From contig DKZK01000003.1 in assembly GCA_002493625.1 (NCBI GenBank), forward strand, positions 1 to 18,355: DNA of 18,355 nucleotides, written 5' to 3'. Positions within the stretch are counted from its first letter, which is position 1, and every line of letters starts with the position of its first letter. Origin of the DNA: Lachnospiraceae bacterium UBA7076. Lineage in GTDB: Bacteria; Bacillota; Clostridia; Lachnospirales; Lachnospiraceae. The notes below the pieces were generated by a model, which worked only from the letters and a program-made list of their open reading frames with translations, was not told the DNA's origin and did not search any database. The translations under genes and the position numbers were made by a program. Below, piece after piece: positions 1-6,328 of this stretch.

Positions 1-73
1 GTCATTTTGTTTGTTTATTTTTTTACCCGCCTTTTTTACCTCCTTTTTTTTGCATAATGTTTGTCTGAATTTA

Positions 74-102
74 ATTGTATATTTTTTTGTTGCATTTGGA
101 AG
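74..102 (-). promoter_or_regulatory. Possible activator-dependent promoter reading leftward out of the window
   Basis: On the minus strand a TACAAT -10 hexamer lies at 79-74. The -35 position for a 17-bp spacer (102-97) reads CTTCCA, which is poor. The first of three direct repeats starts just upstream at 109, as expected if an activator replaces a -35 box. An AGGAGGT Shine-Dalgarno-like string lies at 44-38 and an ATG at 5-3, but they are 32 nt apart, so the gene start beyond the edge is uncertain. Confidence 0.3.
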
Positions 103-108
103 CATTTC

Positions 109-190
109 TGCATGAACGACACGTTTTGTGCATGAACGACACTTTTCTTCAAAGTAAACTAAAATTTTTCTGCATGAATGACACGTTTTT
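109..190. repeat. Three direct copies of TGCATGAACGACAC
   Basis: The 14-mer TGCATGAACGACAC occurs at 109-122 and 129-142, and as TGCATGAATGACAC at 171-184. Each copy is followed by CGTTTT or TTTT. Start-to-start distances are 20 and 42 bp, roughly two and four helical turns, so all copies face the same side of the DNA. They lie just upstream of a possible leftward promoter. An array of protein binding sites is the simplest reading; this is inference. Confidence 0.55.
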
Positions 191-201
191 GTTATTAAAA
201 A

Positions 202-234
202 AAGCTGATTTGACACTGTAGTTCGCATCTTAGC
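202..234 (+). repeat. Dispersed repeat, copy 1 (about 33 nt)
   Basis: This stretch matches 4279-4312 at about 30 of 34 aligned positions, including 16 consecutive identical bases (AGTTCGCATCTTAGC and the A/T-flanked context before it). Copy 2 is the untranslated leader of the DUF885 lipoprotein gene. Copy 1 has no plus-strand gene after it. It could be the relic of a duplicated leader or a small repeat family. No function is evident. Confidence 0.5.
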
Positions 235-282
235 TTACATCTGAAAGAACGCGCCCATAAGAAATTTTGATAAATATCTTAT

Positions 283-326
283 AAAGAAAAAAAGAGTTCA
301 AACGCTTTCTGCATTTGAGCTCTTTT
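283..326 (-). terminator. Intrinsic terminator of the leftward operon
   Basis: AAAAGAGTTCAAA (290-302) pairs with TTTGAGCTCTTTT (314-326) over 13 bp, with one mismatch or G-U wobble, around an 11-nt loop. Read on the minus strand the stem runs into TTTTCTTTAT. It lies about 120 nt past the stop codon at 448 and is well placed to end the rluA-proS-membrane protein transcript. Confidence 0.7.
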
Positions 327-447
327 CACAATTAAGTTATATCCACTTCCCTCTATACTCTCTTGCCAAATATCATAAACTCAACAACCCTGATAATGAG
401 GCAAAAAAACATTTAAACATGAAAAACAAAACTTTGTTATTAATGCT

Positions 448-939
448 TTACTCCGCCTTTTCAAAGAAAACCATTGTCTTACCCGGCTTATTTGTTTCAT
501 ATAATACCGGCACCCTTTTTCCCAGCAATTTTTCTCCTTCTTCGTAATATTCCTTTATTTCTTTTTTTAGTTCTTCCTCATTATCACCAAAATGATTGCA
601 TCTTTTTATTTCATAAGCTTCATGGGTGCCCTTATCTGTATATTCTATTACAAATGCCTGCCATACGTCTGAAGCTTCCGGCGGGCTTTTTTCAATATTT
701 ATAATTTTTCCCCATGTAAAGCAGGAATGTTTTATAAAATTAAATTTTTTTATTGTTAATAATACTGATGCTGTTATTATGATGGCAAAAGTCCATAACA
801 TAGGGATAAAATAAAAAGTAGCAGTACATGCAAATATTCCCAGAAATATCAAAGCGCATAAAATTACAGCTGTTATAATACCAAGCTTTGTATAAAAAAT
901 CGTCTCTTTCCCTGCAATTACTTTCAGCTCTTTTTCCAT
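448..939 (-). CDS. Small membrane protein, DUF3592-like
   Basis: A 163-residue protein whose function I do not recognise with certainty. Two hydrophobic segments (about residues 18-40 and 44-62) form a membrane hairpin near the N terminus. A soluble C-terminal part follows, ending in a short strand-rich stretch (KRVPVLYETNKPGKTMVF). This layout and the closing P-V-x-Y-x-x-x-x-P pattern resemble DUF3592-type bacterial proteins, which have no established role. The start is supported by an AGGAG site at 948-952 on the minus strand, 8 nt before the ATG. It lies 56 nt downstream of proS in the same direction and ahead of a terminator, so it is probably the last gene of that operon. The family call is weak; the coding call is good. 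Confidence 0.7.
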   Translation of the reverse strand: MEKELKVIAGKETIFYTKLGIITAVILCALIFLGIFACTATFYFIPMLWTFAIIITASVLLTIKKFNFIKHSCFTWGKIINIEKSPPEASDVWQAFVIEYTDKGTHEAYEIKRCNHFGDNEEELKKEIKEYYEEGEKLLGKRVPVLYETNKPGKTMVFFEKAE

Positions 940-995
940 ACATAAGTCTCCTGACCGGCATCAAACTTTTCCTGCCTATCTCGGTTATTATTTTT

Positions 996-2432
996 CTAAT
1001 ACGCCTTTCCGAAGTACACCATCTTCTTTGCAGGCTTACCGCAATGTACGCATACGTTTGATATTTCCTCCTGATCAAAAGGCATACAGCGGGTTGTTGC
1101 TCCCGTTTCTTCCTTTATGGCTATTTCACAGCTTTCCTCTCCGCACCACATTGCCTTTATGAAGCCCTGCTTCTTCTCAAGAATGTCCGTAAACTCGTTC
1201 CAATCCTTTGCAACATGCGTATTATCATTCCTGTGCTTTCTGGCGCGTTCAAGCATGTCGTTCTGTATGGTTTCAAGAAGCTCTGCTATCTTTGCTTCCA
1301 GCTCCTCAAAGGCTACCGTTATTTTCTCACGGGTGTCACGCCTTACAACAACTGCCTGTCCTGCCTCTATATCCTTTGGTCCAACCTCAACACGGAGAGG
1401 GATTCCCCTCATTTCCTGCTCTGCAAATTTATATCCCGGATTTTTGTCAGAGGCGTCAACCTTAACCCTGCATGATTTGGAAAGCGTCTTCATAAGCTCA
1501 TCCGCCTTTTCAAGAACACCCTCCTTCTTCTGCATGATAGGCACTATCATAACCTGAACAGGCGCAATTCTTGGAGGAAGCACAAGTCCGCTGTCATCTC
1601 CATGCACCATGATTATGCCTCCGATAAGTCTTGTGGACATACCCCATGAGGTCTGATGCACATACTGAAGCTTGTTGTCACTATCCGTATACTGAATATT
1701 GAATGCTCTGGCAAAGCCGTCCCCGAAATTATGGCTTGTTCCGGACTGGAGCGCCTTTCCGTCATGCATAAGCGCTTCTATTGTATAGGTAGCCTCAGCC
1801 CCTGCAAATTTTTCCTTGTCCGTCTTTCTTCCTTTAATAACAGGCATTGCAAGCACCTGCTCACAGAAATCGGCATAGACATTCAGCATCTGTATTGTTC
1901 GTTCCTCTGCCTCCTCTGCCGTGGCATGCGCCGTATGTCCCTCCTGCCATAAAAACTCCCTTGAGCGCAGGAACGGTCTTGTTTCCTTCTCCCATCTGAC
2001 AACGGAGCACCACTGGTTGTAAACCTTAGGTAAATCCCTGTAGGACTCTACCTCCTTGCTATAGAAGTCACAGAACAATGTCTCTGATGTAGGTCTTACG
2101 CAAATTCTTTCCTGTAACGGGTTAAGCCCTCCGTGGGTTACCCATGCAACCTCAGGGGCAAAGCCCTCAACATGATCCTTTTCCTTTTGAAGCAGGCTTT
2201 CCGGAATAAACATCGGCAGATATACATTTTCAACTCCCGTCTCCTTAAATCTGTCGTCAAGCTGTCTCTGAATATTCTCCCATATTGCATAGCCTGCCGG
2301 CTTAAGCACCATACAGCCCTTTACGCTTGTATAGTCAATAAGCTCCGCCTTTAAAACAACGTCCGTATACCACTGCGCAAAATCCTCCTCCATGGAGGTA
2401 ATCTGCTCTACTAATTTCTTATCCTTCGCCAT
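996..2432 (-). CDS. proS: Prolyl-tRNA synthetase, archaeal/eukaryotic-type short form
   Basis: Charges tRNA-Pro with proline in the cytoplasm. At 478 residues it is the class II form without the large editing insertion of the Escherichia coli type. Visible class II features are the motif 2 region (VVRWEKETRPFLRSREFLWQ, about 144-163) and motif 3 (GDDSGLVLPPRIAPVQV, about 275-291). A C-terminal zinc-binding domain holds Cys430, Cys435, Cys461 and Cys464 and ends in the conserved aromatic tail VYFGKAY. The TSETLFCDFYSKEV stretch is also typical. The ATG is preceded by a purine-rich GAGGAAAGGA site about 10 nt upstream. The gene starts 32 nt after the RluA-type gene and has no T-box leader, so it is probably transcribed from the promoter at 3272-3300. 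Confidence 0.96.
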   Translation of the reverse strand: MAKDKKLVEQITSMEEDFAQWYTDVVLKAELIDYTSVKGCMVLKPAGYAIWENIQRQLDDRFKETGVENVYLPMFIPESLLQKEKDHVEGFAPEVAWVTHGGLNPLQERICVRPTSETLFCDFYSKEVESYRDLPKVYNQWCSVVRWEKETRPFLRSREFLWQEGHTAHATAEEAEERTIQMLNVYADFCEQVLAMPVIKGRKTDKEKFAGAEATYTIEALMHDGKALQSGTSHNFGDGFARAFNIQYTDSDNKLQYVHQTSWGMSTRLIGGIIMVHGDDSGLVLPPRIAPVQVMIVPIMQKKEGVLEKADELMKTLSKSCRVKVDASDKNPGYKFAEQEMRGIPLRVEVGPKDIEAGQAVVVRRDTREKITVAFEELEAKIAELLETIQNDMLERARKHRNDNTHVAKDWNEFTDILEKKQGFIKAMWCGEESCEIAIKEETGATTRCMPFDQEEISNVCVHCGKPAKKMVYFGKAY

Positions 2433-2464
2433 TTCTTTTATATCCTTTCCTCACTCACAAAATT

Positions 2465-3166
2465 TCAAAAATCTTCCATTTCAATTACGTCAAACGCCTC
2501 GCCCTCAGGCTCATGCTTAAATACCATCCTCTCACCCGTAACGGGATGCGCAAGCTCCAATCTGGATGCATACAATCCGATTTGTCTGTAGGTCCGTTTC
2601 GTTTTTGCAAATCGGGGATTATATTTTGTATCGCCCCATATTCCGCAGCCACGGGATGCCAGCTGTACCCGTATCTGATGATGCCGCCCGGTCTGAAGCT
2701 CAATCAGGATATAGGACAGCACGCCCTCATCCGTCTCGAATACATCCAGCACCTCATAGGAAAGCACCGCCTTCTTTGCTCCCTTATCGCCTTTATCTGC
2801 CACTTTTGAGGTATTTGTTTTAGGGTCGCGCACAAGATAGTCCGTCAGCTCCCCTGCCTCGTCGGGAAGCTCCCCTGTCACAATCGCCTGATAAAATTTA
2901 ACCATGGCGCCGTCCGTCACCTGCCCGCTTAAGGAAGCTGCCGCCTCAGGGGTTTTTGCAAAAATCATAACACCCCCTACGGGTCGGTCAAGGCGGTGTA
3001 TGGGTGCCACATAAGGCTCCTCATCCGTATCGCCTTTATCATATAAATAATTTTTTATAACCGTCACCATATCCTCATCATTTGATTTGTCACTCTGCGC
3101 AGGAACGCCTGCGGGCTTGACACAGGATATCATAACGTCATCCTCATAAAGTACTTCAAGCTTCAT
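2465..3166 (-). CDS. RluA-family RNA pseudouridine synthase
   Basis: Converts specific uridines in rRNA or tRNA to pseudouridine. The 233-residue protein is almost entirely catalytic domain, with no N-terminal S4 RNA-binding domain. The catalytic motif is HRLDRPVGGVMIFAKT, with Asp60 as the expected nucleophile. The second family signature, LQTGRHHQIRVQLASRGCGIWGD, has its Arg/His/Gln core in place at about residues 158-180. Family members of this short type include RluA- and TruC-like enzymes, and the target base cannot be told from the sequence. The Shine-Dalgarno site is weak (GGTGG about 10 nt upstream). It is the first gene behind a strong promoter and precedes proS by 32 nt, a translation-related pairing. 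Confidence 0.9.
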   Translation of the reverse strand: MKLEVLYEDDVMISCVKPAGVPAQSDKSNDEDMVTVIKNYLYDKGDTDEEPYVAPIHRLDRPVGGVMIFAKTPEAAASLSGQVTDGAMVKFYQAIVTGELPDEAGELTDYLVRDPKTNTSKVADKGDKGAKKAVLSYEVLDVFETDEGVLSYILIELQTGRHHQIRVQLASRGCGIWGDTKYNPRFAKTKRTYRQIGLYASRLELAHPVTGERMVFKHEPEGEAFDVIEMEDF

Positions 3167-3234
3167 TTGATAACTACCACCGTTTCAGTAAATATTCCGC
3201 TGCTTTAACAAAATTGTATGTAAAAGTCAATAAC

Positions 3235-3252
3235 CCCGCCGCAAGCAGCGGG
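3235..3252 (-). other. GC-rich hairpin in the 5' leader of the rluA-proS operon
   Basis: CCCGC (3235-3239) pairs with GCGGG (3248-3252) in a strongly AT-rich surrounding. It lies about 15-30 nt after the predicted transcription start of the promoter at 3272-3300, inside a leader of about 100 nt. On the minus strand it is followed by GTTATTGACTTTTA rather than a clean U-run, so it is a poor terminator. A regulatory or mRNA-stabilising stem is equally possible. Confidence 0.4.
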
Positions 3253-3271
3253 ACATGAAATTACGTCCTCT

Positions 3272-3300
3272 AGTATACCCAATTTATCCTGCATTTTCAA
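3272..3300 (-). promoter_or_regulatory. Sigma-A promoter of the rluA-proS operon
   Basis: On the minus strand TTGAAA (3300-3295), a 17-bp spacer and TATACT (3277-3272) form a near-consensus housekeeping promoter. It lies a few bases past the stop codon of the MerR-like gene. The predicted start near 3265 gives an untranslated leader of about 100 nt before the ATG at 3166. Confidence 0.8.
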
Positions 3301-3304
3301 TAAT

Positions 3305-4102
3305 TTAATACCTTTTCCTTCCAAATCTTCTCTTTGTCCTTGTGGCTGCAACCTCCTCATTGGCTCTCTGTATCTGACGAAGGCTCTCGTCAAGCTTTCT
3401 GAATCTTGCCTCCTCCCGCTCCTCCTTTTCCCTGATAATAACGTCCATCTGCTTCATGACATCCTCCGTTATCTCAGATCTTATTGCATTTGTGAGCATA
3501 CTTTTATTTTCCCTGAATGCATTTGCCACAATTTTATTCATAAGCGTCTGAAGCTGTGCGGCTTTAAAATCAACTACGTTATCCTTCTCCCTGTTATCTT
3601 TGCCGGATTCCTCATCAAATCCGGATTTGTCAACAACACATATTTCACTGCCGCCCTTAATATCATGTTCATTTTTCTTTTCCTCTGTATCGTTCCCTGA
3701 CTTTATGCCGTCTGTATTTCTTATTTTTTCTGTTAAAATCACATTCTTTATATTTATATTCTGTGTATCTGCTTCCTTTGTATTTATATTCTCTGTATCT
3801 GCATCTTTTTTATGTATATTCCTTGCATCCGCATCCTTTGTATCTGTGTCCTCTGTAATTTTTTCTTCCTTTATTCCCTTAACCTTCATCCGTTCAATGC
3901 TTGTCCTTATTTCCTTTAAGGAAATGCCCTCGTCGCGGAGCCTTTTTATTTCCCCGAACATTCTTATATCCTTCTCATCATAGTACCTGTGTCCCATGCT
4001 GTTTCTCTTTATCTCAAGTCCCAGCTCCTCCTCCCAATATCTTAAAACGTGCGCTTCAATTCCAAGCCTTTTTGTAGCTTCCTTTATCATAATGCTCTCC
4101 AT
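3305..4102 (-). CDS. MerR-like DNA-binding protein with long charged linker and coiled-coil tail
   Basis: Residues 1 to about 75 are a MerR-type winged helix-turn-helix: IKEATKRLGIEAHVLRYWEEE, then GHRYYDEKDIRMFGEIKRLRDEGISLKEI. No effector-binding domain follows. Residues 80-175 are a very polar low-complexity linker with a 10-residue repeat (91-120). Residues about 178-250 look helical and probably coiled-coil, and the protein ends in a strongly basic tail (TKRRFGRKRY). An N-terminal MerR domain plus a C-terminal coil recalls RacA and DUF3967-type Bacillus proteins, so a DNA-organising role is as plausible as transcriptional control; this is inference. The ATG at 4102 sits 11 nt after a GGGAGG site (4114-4119); an in-frame ATG at 4090 is less well placed. 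No clear promoter is visible between 4103 and 4210. Confidence 0.85.
   Translation of the reverse strand: MESIMIKEATKRLGIEAHVLRYWEEELGLEIKRNSMGHRYYDEKDIRMFGEIKRLRDEGISLKEIRTSIERMKVKGIKEEKITEDTDTKDADARNIHKKDADTENINTKEADTQNINIKNVILTEKIRNTDGIKSGNDTEEKKNEHDIKGGSEICVVDKSGFDEESGKDNREKDNVVDFKAAQLQTLMNKIVANAFRENKSMLTNAIRSEITEDVMKQMDVIIREKEEREEARFRKLDESLRQIQRANEEVAATRTKRRFGRKRY
3743..3832 (-). repeat. Three tandem 30-bp units inside the MerR-like gene
   Basis: Units at 3803-3832, 3773-3802 and 3743-3772 encode ADARNIHKKD, ADTENINTKE and ADTQNINIKN (residues 91-120). A fourth, decayed unit precedes them in the coding direction (codons 81-90, including DTDTKD). The units keep the frame and share the core TATTTATATTCTNTGTATCTGC on the plus strand. 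They lie in the unstructured linker, so copy number could vary without damaging the folded domains. Confidence 0.75.
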
Positions 4103-4210
4103 AAAGCCTTAAGCCTCCCTTCCATATTACCTTATCCTCTACTTTATCATCTTTATGTCTTTCGCGCATTCCTCTATCGTCAGATAAATTCTCCTTATTT
4201 TCTACTTATT

Positions 4211-4225
4211 ATGACAATTTGTCAT
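4211..4225. promoter_or_regulatory. Perfect 15-bp palindrome, candidate operator
   Basis: ATGACAA-T-TTGTCAT is a perfect inverted repeat with 7-bp arms. It lies between the divergent MerR-like and DUF885 genes and 10 bp upstream of the -35 box of the plus-strand promoter (4236-4264). The position fits a dimeric regulator. It is not in the long spacer between -35 and -10 that classical MerR activators bind, so the neighbouring MerR-like protein is not an automatic candidate. Confidence 0.5.
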
Positions 4226-4235
4226 TTTATATTAA

Positions 4236-4264
4236 TTGATTTTTTTGTTTATAATGTATATACT
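4236..4264 (+). promoter_or_regulatory. Sigma-A promoter of the DUF885 lipoprotein gene
   Basis: TTGATT (4236-4241), a 17-bp spacer and TATACT (4259-4264). A start near 4271 gives a leader of about 70 nt that contains copy 2 of the dispersed repeat (4279-4312) before the ribosome binding site. A second TATAAT at 4266-4271 has no matching -35 box. Confidence 0.65.
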
Positions 4265-4278
4265 ATATAATTGAAAAT

Positions 4279-4312
4279 AAGCTGCTTTGAGCATTGCAGT
4301 TCGCATCTTAGC
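4279..4312 (+). repeat. Dispersed repeat, copy 2, in the DUF885 gene leader
   Basis: Matches 202-234 at about 30 of 34 aligned positions, with AGTTCGCATCTTAGC identical in both. It lies between the predicted transcription start and the AGGAGG site of the lipoprotein gene. The reading frame is open through it, which makes a longer start at 4287 look possible, but that start has no ribosome binding site. Confidence 0.5.
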
Positions 4313-4340
4313 GGGAATAAAAAATCAGGAGGAAAAAGTA

Positions 4341-6233
4341 TTGCATATCAAACGAAAATCCATACTGGCCATGTTAATGGCTGCCATAATGTCTTTTTCA
4401 ATCTGCGGATGCGGAAAAAAAGACAAAAACACAACGGAAACCACAAGCGAAACAGGTATTACCACGGAGGATAACACTTCAGTTCTTTCAACTGCAACTG
4501 ATCCTATGTCCGTAACGGAATATACGGAGGCAAAGGATGATCCGACCTCGCCTGAGGCTGTGGAGGAGCAGAAAAAATTTGACGAGTATCTTGATGAGAG
4601 CTTCCGTGAATCCGTCGTAAGCGACACGGTAAATCTTCACTATTCTCTTGCATATCCTGAAAAAATGGATATTGCACTGGAGGAGGTTACCTACGGTGAC
4701 GGTTATACCGATGAAGCAGTTTTTGAGGAGGCAAAAAAGGAAACCGAAGATTCGATTGCCGAGCTTAAGACTTACAATTATGAGCTTTTGACAACGGACC
4801 AGAAATTCACATACGACATACTTTTGGATTCACTTGAAACCGACCTGCTTTCATATGATAGTCCGTACCTTTATGAGCCTTTTGCCTACACAAGCGGATT
4901 ACATGTCAATCTTCCTATTACCATGTCTGAATACAAGTTTTATGACAAGGAGGACGTGGAAGACTACATTAAGCTGCTGGAGCTTATGCCCGGCTATTTT
5001 GACGGCTGGCTCAATTTTGAGCGGGATAAATCGGATAAAGGCTTTTTCATGGCGCAGCACTCCGCCGACGAGGTTATAAGACAGTGCAATGAATTTATTG
5101 CTGACCCTGAAAAAAACCTCCTCATCGAAACCTTCAATGCAAGGATTGGCGATGTTGAGGGTATTACCCCTGAGGAAATAGAAAGCTACAAGCAGGCGAA
5201 CCATGATGCGGTTATCAATCATGTAATACCGACCTATGAAAAGGTAATAGACACATTTAACGAGCTTCGCGCAACCTGCAAAAATGAATTGGGACTGGCC
5301 CATCTGGAGGGCGGAAAGGATTACTATAAATACCTGTTAAAATCAAAGGTTGGAACAGAGCTTACCCCTGAGGAGGTCATCGAGCTGCTGGACAACGAAA
5401 TAGATAATATCATGAATGAGCTTATGGCGCTTGCCATGTTAAATTCCGATGACTATGTGGCTTACTTTGATGAGTATGAGAATTTTTATAGTGATATAGA
5501 CCCTAAGGATACAATAATCTTTTTCGAGGATGCATTTAAGGACCGCTTCCCTGAAATACCTGAAATAGACTTTTCCATATCCCCTGTCCACGAGTCACTT
5601 GTGGATATGGTAAGCCCTGCATTTTACATGACGCCTCCTCTTGATGCATACGAGGATAATGTCATTCATACAAATATGGGAAGCGATGGCGCCGGTTCCC
5701 TCTGGAGCACGCTTGCCCACGAGGGTGTTCCCGGACATATGTACCAGTTTGTTTATTTCCTTTCAAACGACCCGAATCCTTTAAGAACGCTTCTCAGCTT
5801 TAACGGTTATCAGGAGGGCTGGGCAACCTATGTAGAATATAAATCCTTTGATTACTACGACTATAGCAAAGAATGCTTTGCCGACATCGAAAGAATAAAC
5901 GGTCAGCTTAACATTCTTGTTTCCGCACGAGTTGAAATCGGTATAAACTATGAGGGCTGGACTGTTGAGGAAACGTCAAATTATCTCACAGAGGCAGGCT
6001 TTGACGGAAGTGTTGCCCAGGATATTTTTGACTATGTAATTGCGGAGCCTGCAAACTACCAGATGTACTGCACCGGATGGCTTGAATTTGAAAGATTAAG
6101 AGACATGGCGGAGGAACAGCTTGGCGGCAAATTTAATGAAAAGGTATTCCATCAGGTTGTGCTTGACGCAGGTCCATGCCAGTTTAAATTTGTTGAGCAA
6201 AAAGTACAGAAGTATATTGATGCAGTGAAATAA
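4341..6233 (+). CDS. DUF885-family lipoprotein, putative zinc metallopeptidase
   Basis: A 630-residue surface lipoprotein. The start is TTG at 4341, exactly 8 nt after a perfect AGGAGG (4327-4332). It gives a signal peptide HIKRKSILAMLMAAIMSFSI with lipobox ICGC and lipidated Cys24. A longer start at 4287 would place the signal peptide internally. After a Thr/Ser/Glu-rich tether comes the DUF885 domain. Its hallmark HEGVPGHMYQ is at residues 460-469, followed by QEGWATYVEY from residue 491. His460, Glu461 and His466 look like metal ligands and base, and Glu492 is a candidate third ligand. DUF885 proteins are suspected metallopeptidases, but substrates are largely unknown. The gene has its own promoter and is followed by pckA, which also has its own promoters, so co-regulation is not implied. 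Confidence 0.88.
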   Translation: MHIKRKSILAMLMAAIMSFSICGCGKKDKNTTETTSETGITTEDNTSVLSTATDPMSVTEYTEAKDDPTSPEAVEEQKKFDEYLDESFRESVVSDTVNLHYSLAYPEKMDIALEEVTYGDGYTDEAVFEEAKKETEDSIAELKTYNYELLTTDQKFTYDILLDSLETDLLSYDSPYLYEPFAYTSGLHVNLPITMSEYKFYDKEDVEDYIKLLELMPGYFDGWLNFERDKSDKGFFMAQHSADEVIRQCNEFIADPEKNLLIETFNARIGDVEGITPEEIESYKQANHDAVINHVIPTYEKVIDTFNELRATCKNELGLAHLEGGKDYYKYLLKSKVGTELTPEEVIELLDNEIDNIMNELMALAMLNSDDYVAYFDEYENFYSDIDPKDTIIFFEDAFKDRFPEIPEIDFSISPVHESLVDMVSPAFYMTPPLDAYEDNVIHTNMGSDGAGSLWSTLAHEGVPGHMYQFVYFLSNDPNPLRTLLSFNGYQEGWATYVEYKSFDYYDYSKECFADIERINGQLNILVSARVEIGINYEGWTVEETSNYLTEAGFDGSVAQDIFDYVIAEPANYQMYCTGWLEFERLRDMAEEQLGGKFNEKVFHQVVLDAGPCQFKFVEQKVQKYIDAVK

Positions 6234-6239
6234 TCTCTA

Positions 6240-6268
6240 TTGACTTATTTTTAACTTGCTTATATACT
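6240..6268 (+). promoter_or_regulatory. pckA promoter P1
   Basis: TTGACT (6240-6245), a 17-bp spacer and TATACT (6263-6268), beginning right after the DUF885 stop codon. This is one of the strongest-looking promoters in the window and fits a central metabolic gene. Confidence 0.75.
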
Positions 6269-6285
6269 TATTATTGGTTAATTTT

Positions 6286-6294
6286 TGATATAAT
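6286..6294 (+). promoter_or_regulatory. pckA promoter P2, extended -10 type
   Basis: TG-A-TATAAT at 6286-6294 is a perfect extended -10 element. No -35 box is evident at 17 bp. A start near 6301 would leave a leader of about 28 nt to the ATG, with AGGAGG at 6316-6321. Confidence 0.5.
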
Positions 6295-6328
6295 TAATAA
6301 TTAAATTTATCTAATAGGAGGAAAAGAA

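Noticed and set aside
21..56. A leftward 10-codon Lys/Gly-rich frame (MQKKGGKKGG) on the minus strand.
   Set aside because: No ribosome binding site precedes it, and it arises from A-rich sequence around an AGGAGG string.
109..190. The phased 14-mers as a CRISPR-like array.
   Set aside because: Repeats are too short, spacers are 6 and 28 nt, and no cas genes are visible.
996..2432. A T-box leader for proS.
   Set aside because: Only 32 nt separate proS from the gene upstream, and no T-box sequence is seen in the operon leader at 3167-3271.
4287..4340. An 18-codon N-terminal extension of the DUF885 protein starting at TTG 4287.
   Set aside because: AGGAGG at 4327-4332 lies 8 nt before TTG 4341, and the shorter form starts directly with the lipoprotein signal peptide.
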